NCBI RefSeq assembly: GCF_905372745.1
Contig: NZ_CAJPQR010000037.1
Location: 1 to 23,229, forward strand
Direction of reading: 5' to 3'
DNA from: an uncultured Campylobacter sp.
GTDB taxonomy: Bacteria; Campylobacterota; Campylobacteria; Campylobacterales; Campylobacteraceae
DNA: 23,229 bases
In this document: piece after piece, positions 23,182 to 23,229 of the stretch
How the letters are laid out: every line of letters begins with the position of its first letter
How positions within the stretch are numbered: position 1 is the first letter of the stretch
The notes under the pieces: model-generated
What the model saw: only the letters and a program-made list of their open reading frames with translations
The model's database searches: none
Told to the model about the DNA's origin: nothing
Position numbers and translations under genes: made by a program

Positions 23182-23229
23182 AAATTAACACTGTTAAACT
23201 AATTAGTCAATCTTTGAAATCTAAACAAG

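Noticed and set aside
1..23229. CRISPR array, insertion sequence, integrase or phage genes
   Set aside because: Searched by eye on both strands; no spaced direct repeats, transposase motifs or terminal repeats flanking a mobile gene were found.

Overview
The window looks like chromosomal DNA of a Campylobacter, probably one of the higher-GC, human-oral species (C. showae/rectus/curvus-like). This is inferred from gene content and protein flavour (fliL-acpS, compact FtsY without the acidic N-terminal domain, RNase Y, RadA, LIVCS transporter, DedA, DUF945), from promoters with a clear TATAAT but no clear -35 box, and from the constant use of AAATTT in genes and gaps. No rRNA, tRNA, CRISPR array, transposase or phage gene is visible.

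Layout. (1) 1-3590, surface and flagellar functions: a GtrII-like membrane glucosyltransferase (plus) converges, with a 1-nt gap, on a tightly coupled minus-strand operon fliL-acpS-gtrB-gtrA. Together gtrA, gtrB and the GtrII-like gene form a complete three-part cassette for glucosylating a lipid-linked glycan or O-antigen. The first bases of the window suggest a frameshift in the GtrII-like gene. (2) 3600-6939: a palindromic divergent promoter, then a YbaK-type deacylase and manB-manC, the GDP-mannose pathway. (3) 6940-9011: a 766-bp gap without a convincing gene, an acyltransferase-3 gene, and a second gap. (4) 9012-12160: radA with a small downstream gene, divergent from brnQ. (5) 12170-16920, accessory island: a DUF1963/YwqG-like protein, two proteins I do not recognise (one with clearly foreign, AT-rich codon use) and a Suppressor-of-fused (SUFU) domain protein. 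Two of these resemble immunity proteins of polymorphic toxin systems, but no toxin gene is in the window. A run of 13 G (C on the transcribed strand's sense side) lies exactly at the -35 position of the SUFU gene promoter, a likely phase-variable switch. (6) 16926-23140, housekeeping: tlpA-like lipoprotein thioredoxin and ftsY (minus), divergent from a long plus operon of 5-formyltetrahydrofolate cyclo-ligase, rny, a SYLF-domain protein, DedA and DUF945, closed by a strong terminator at 23101-23140.

The most interesting items are the poly-G/C promoter tract with the orphan immunity-like island, the mosaic foreign gene in that island, and the disrupted start of the GtrII-like gene. I do not see a clearly new multi-gene system beyond these.
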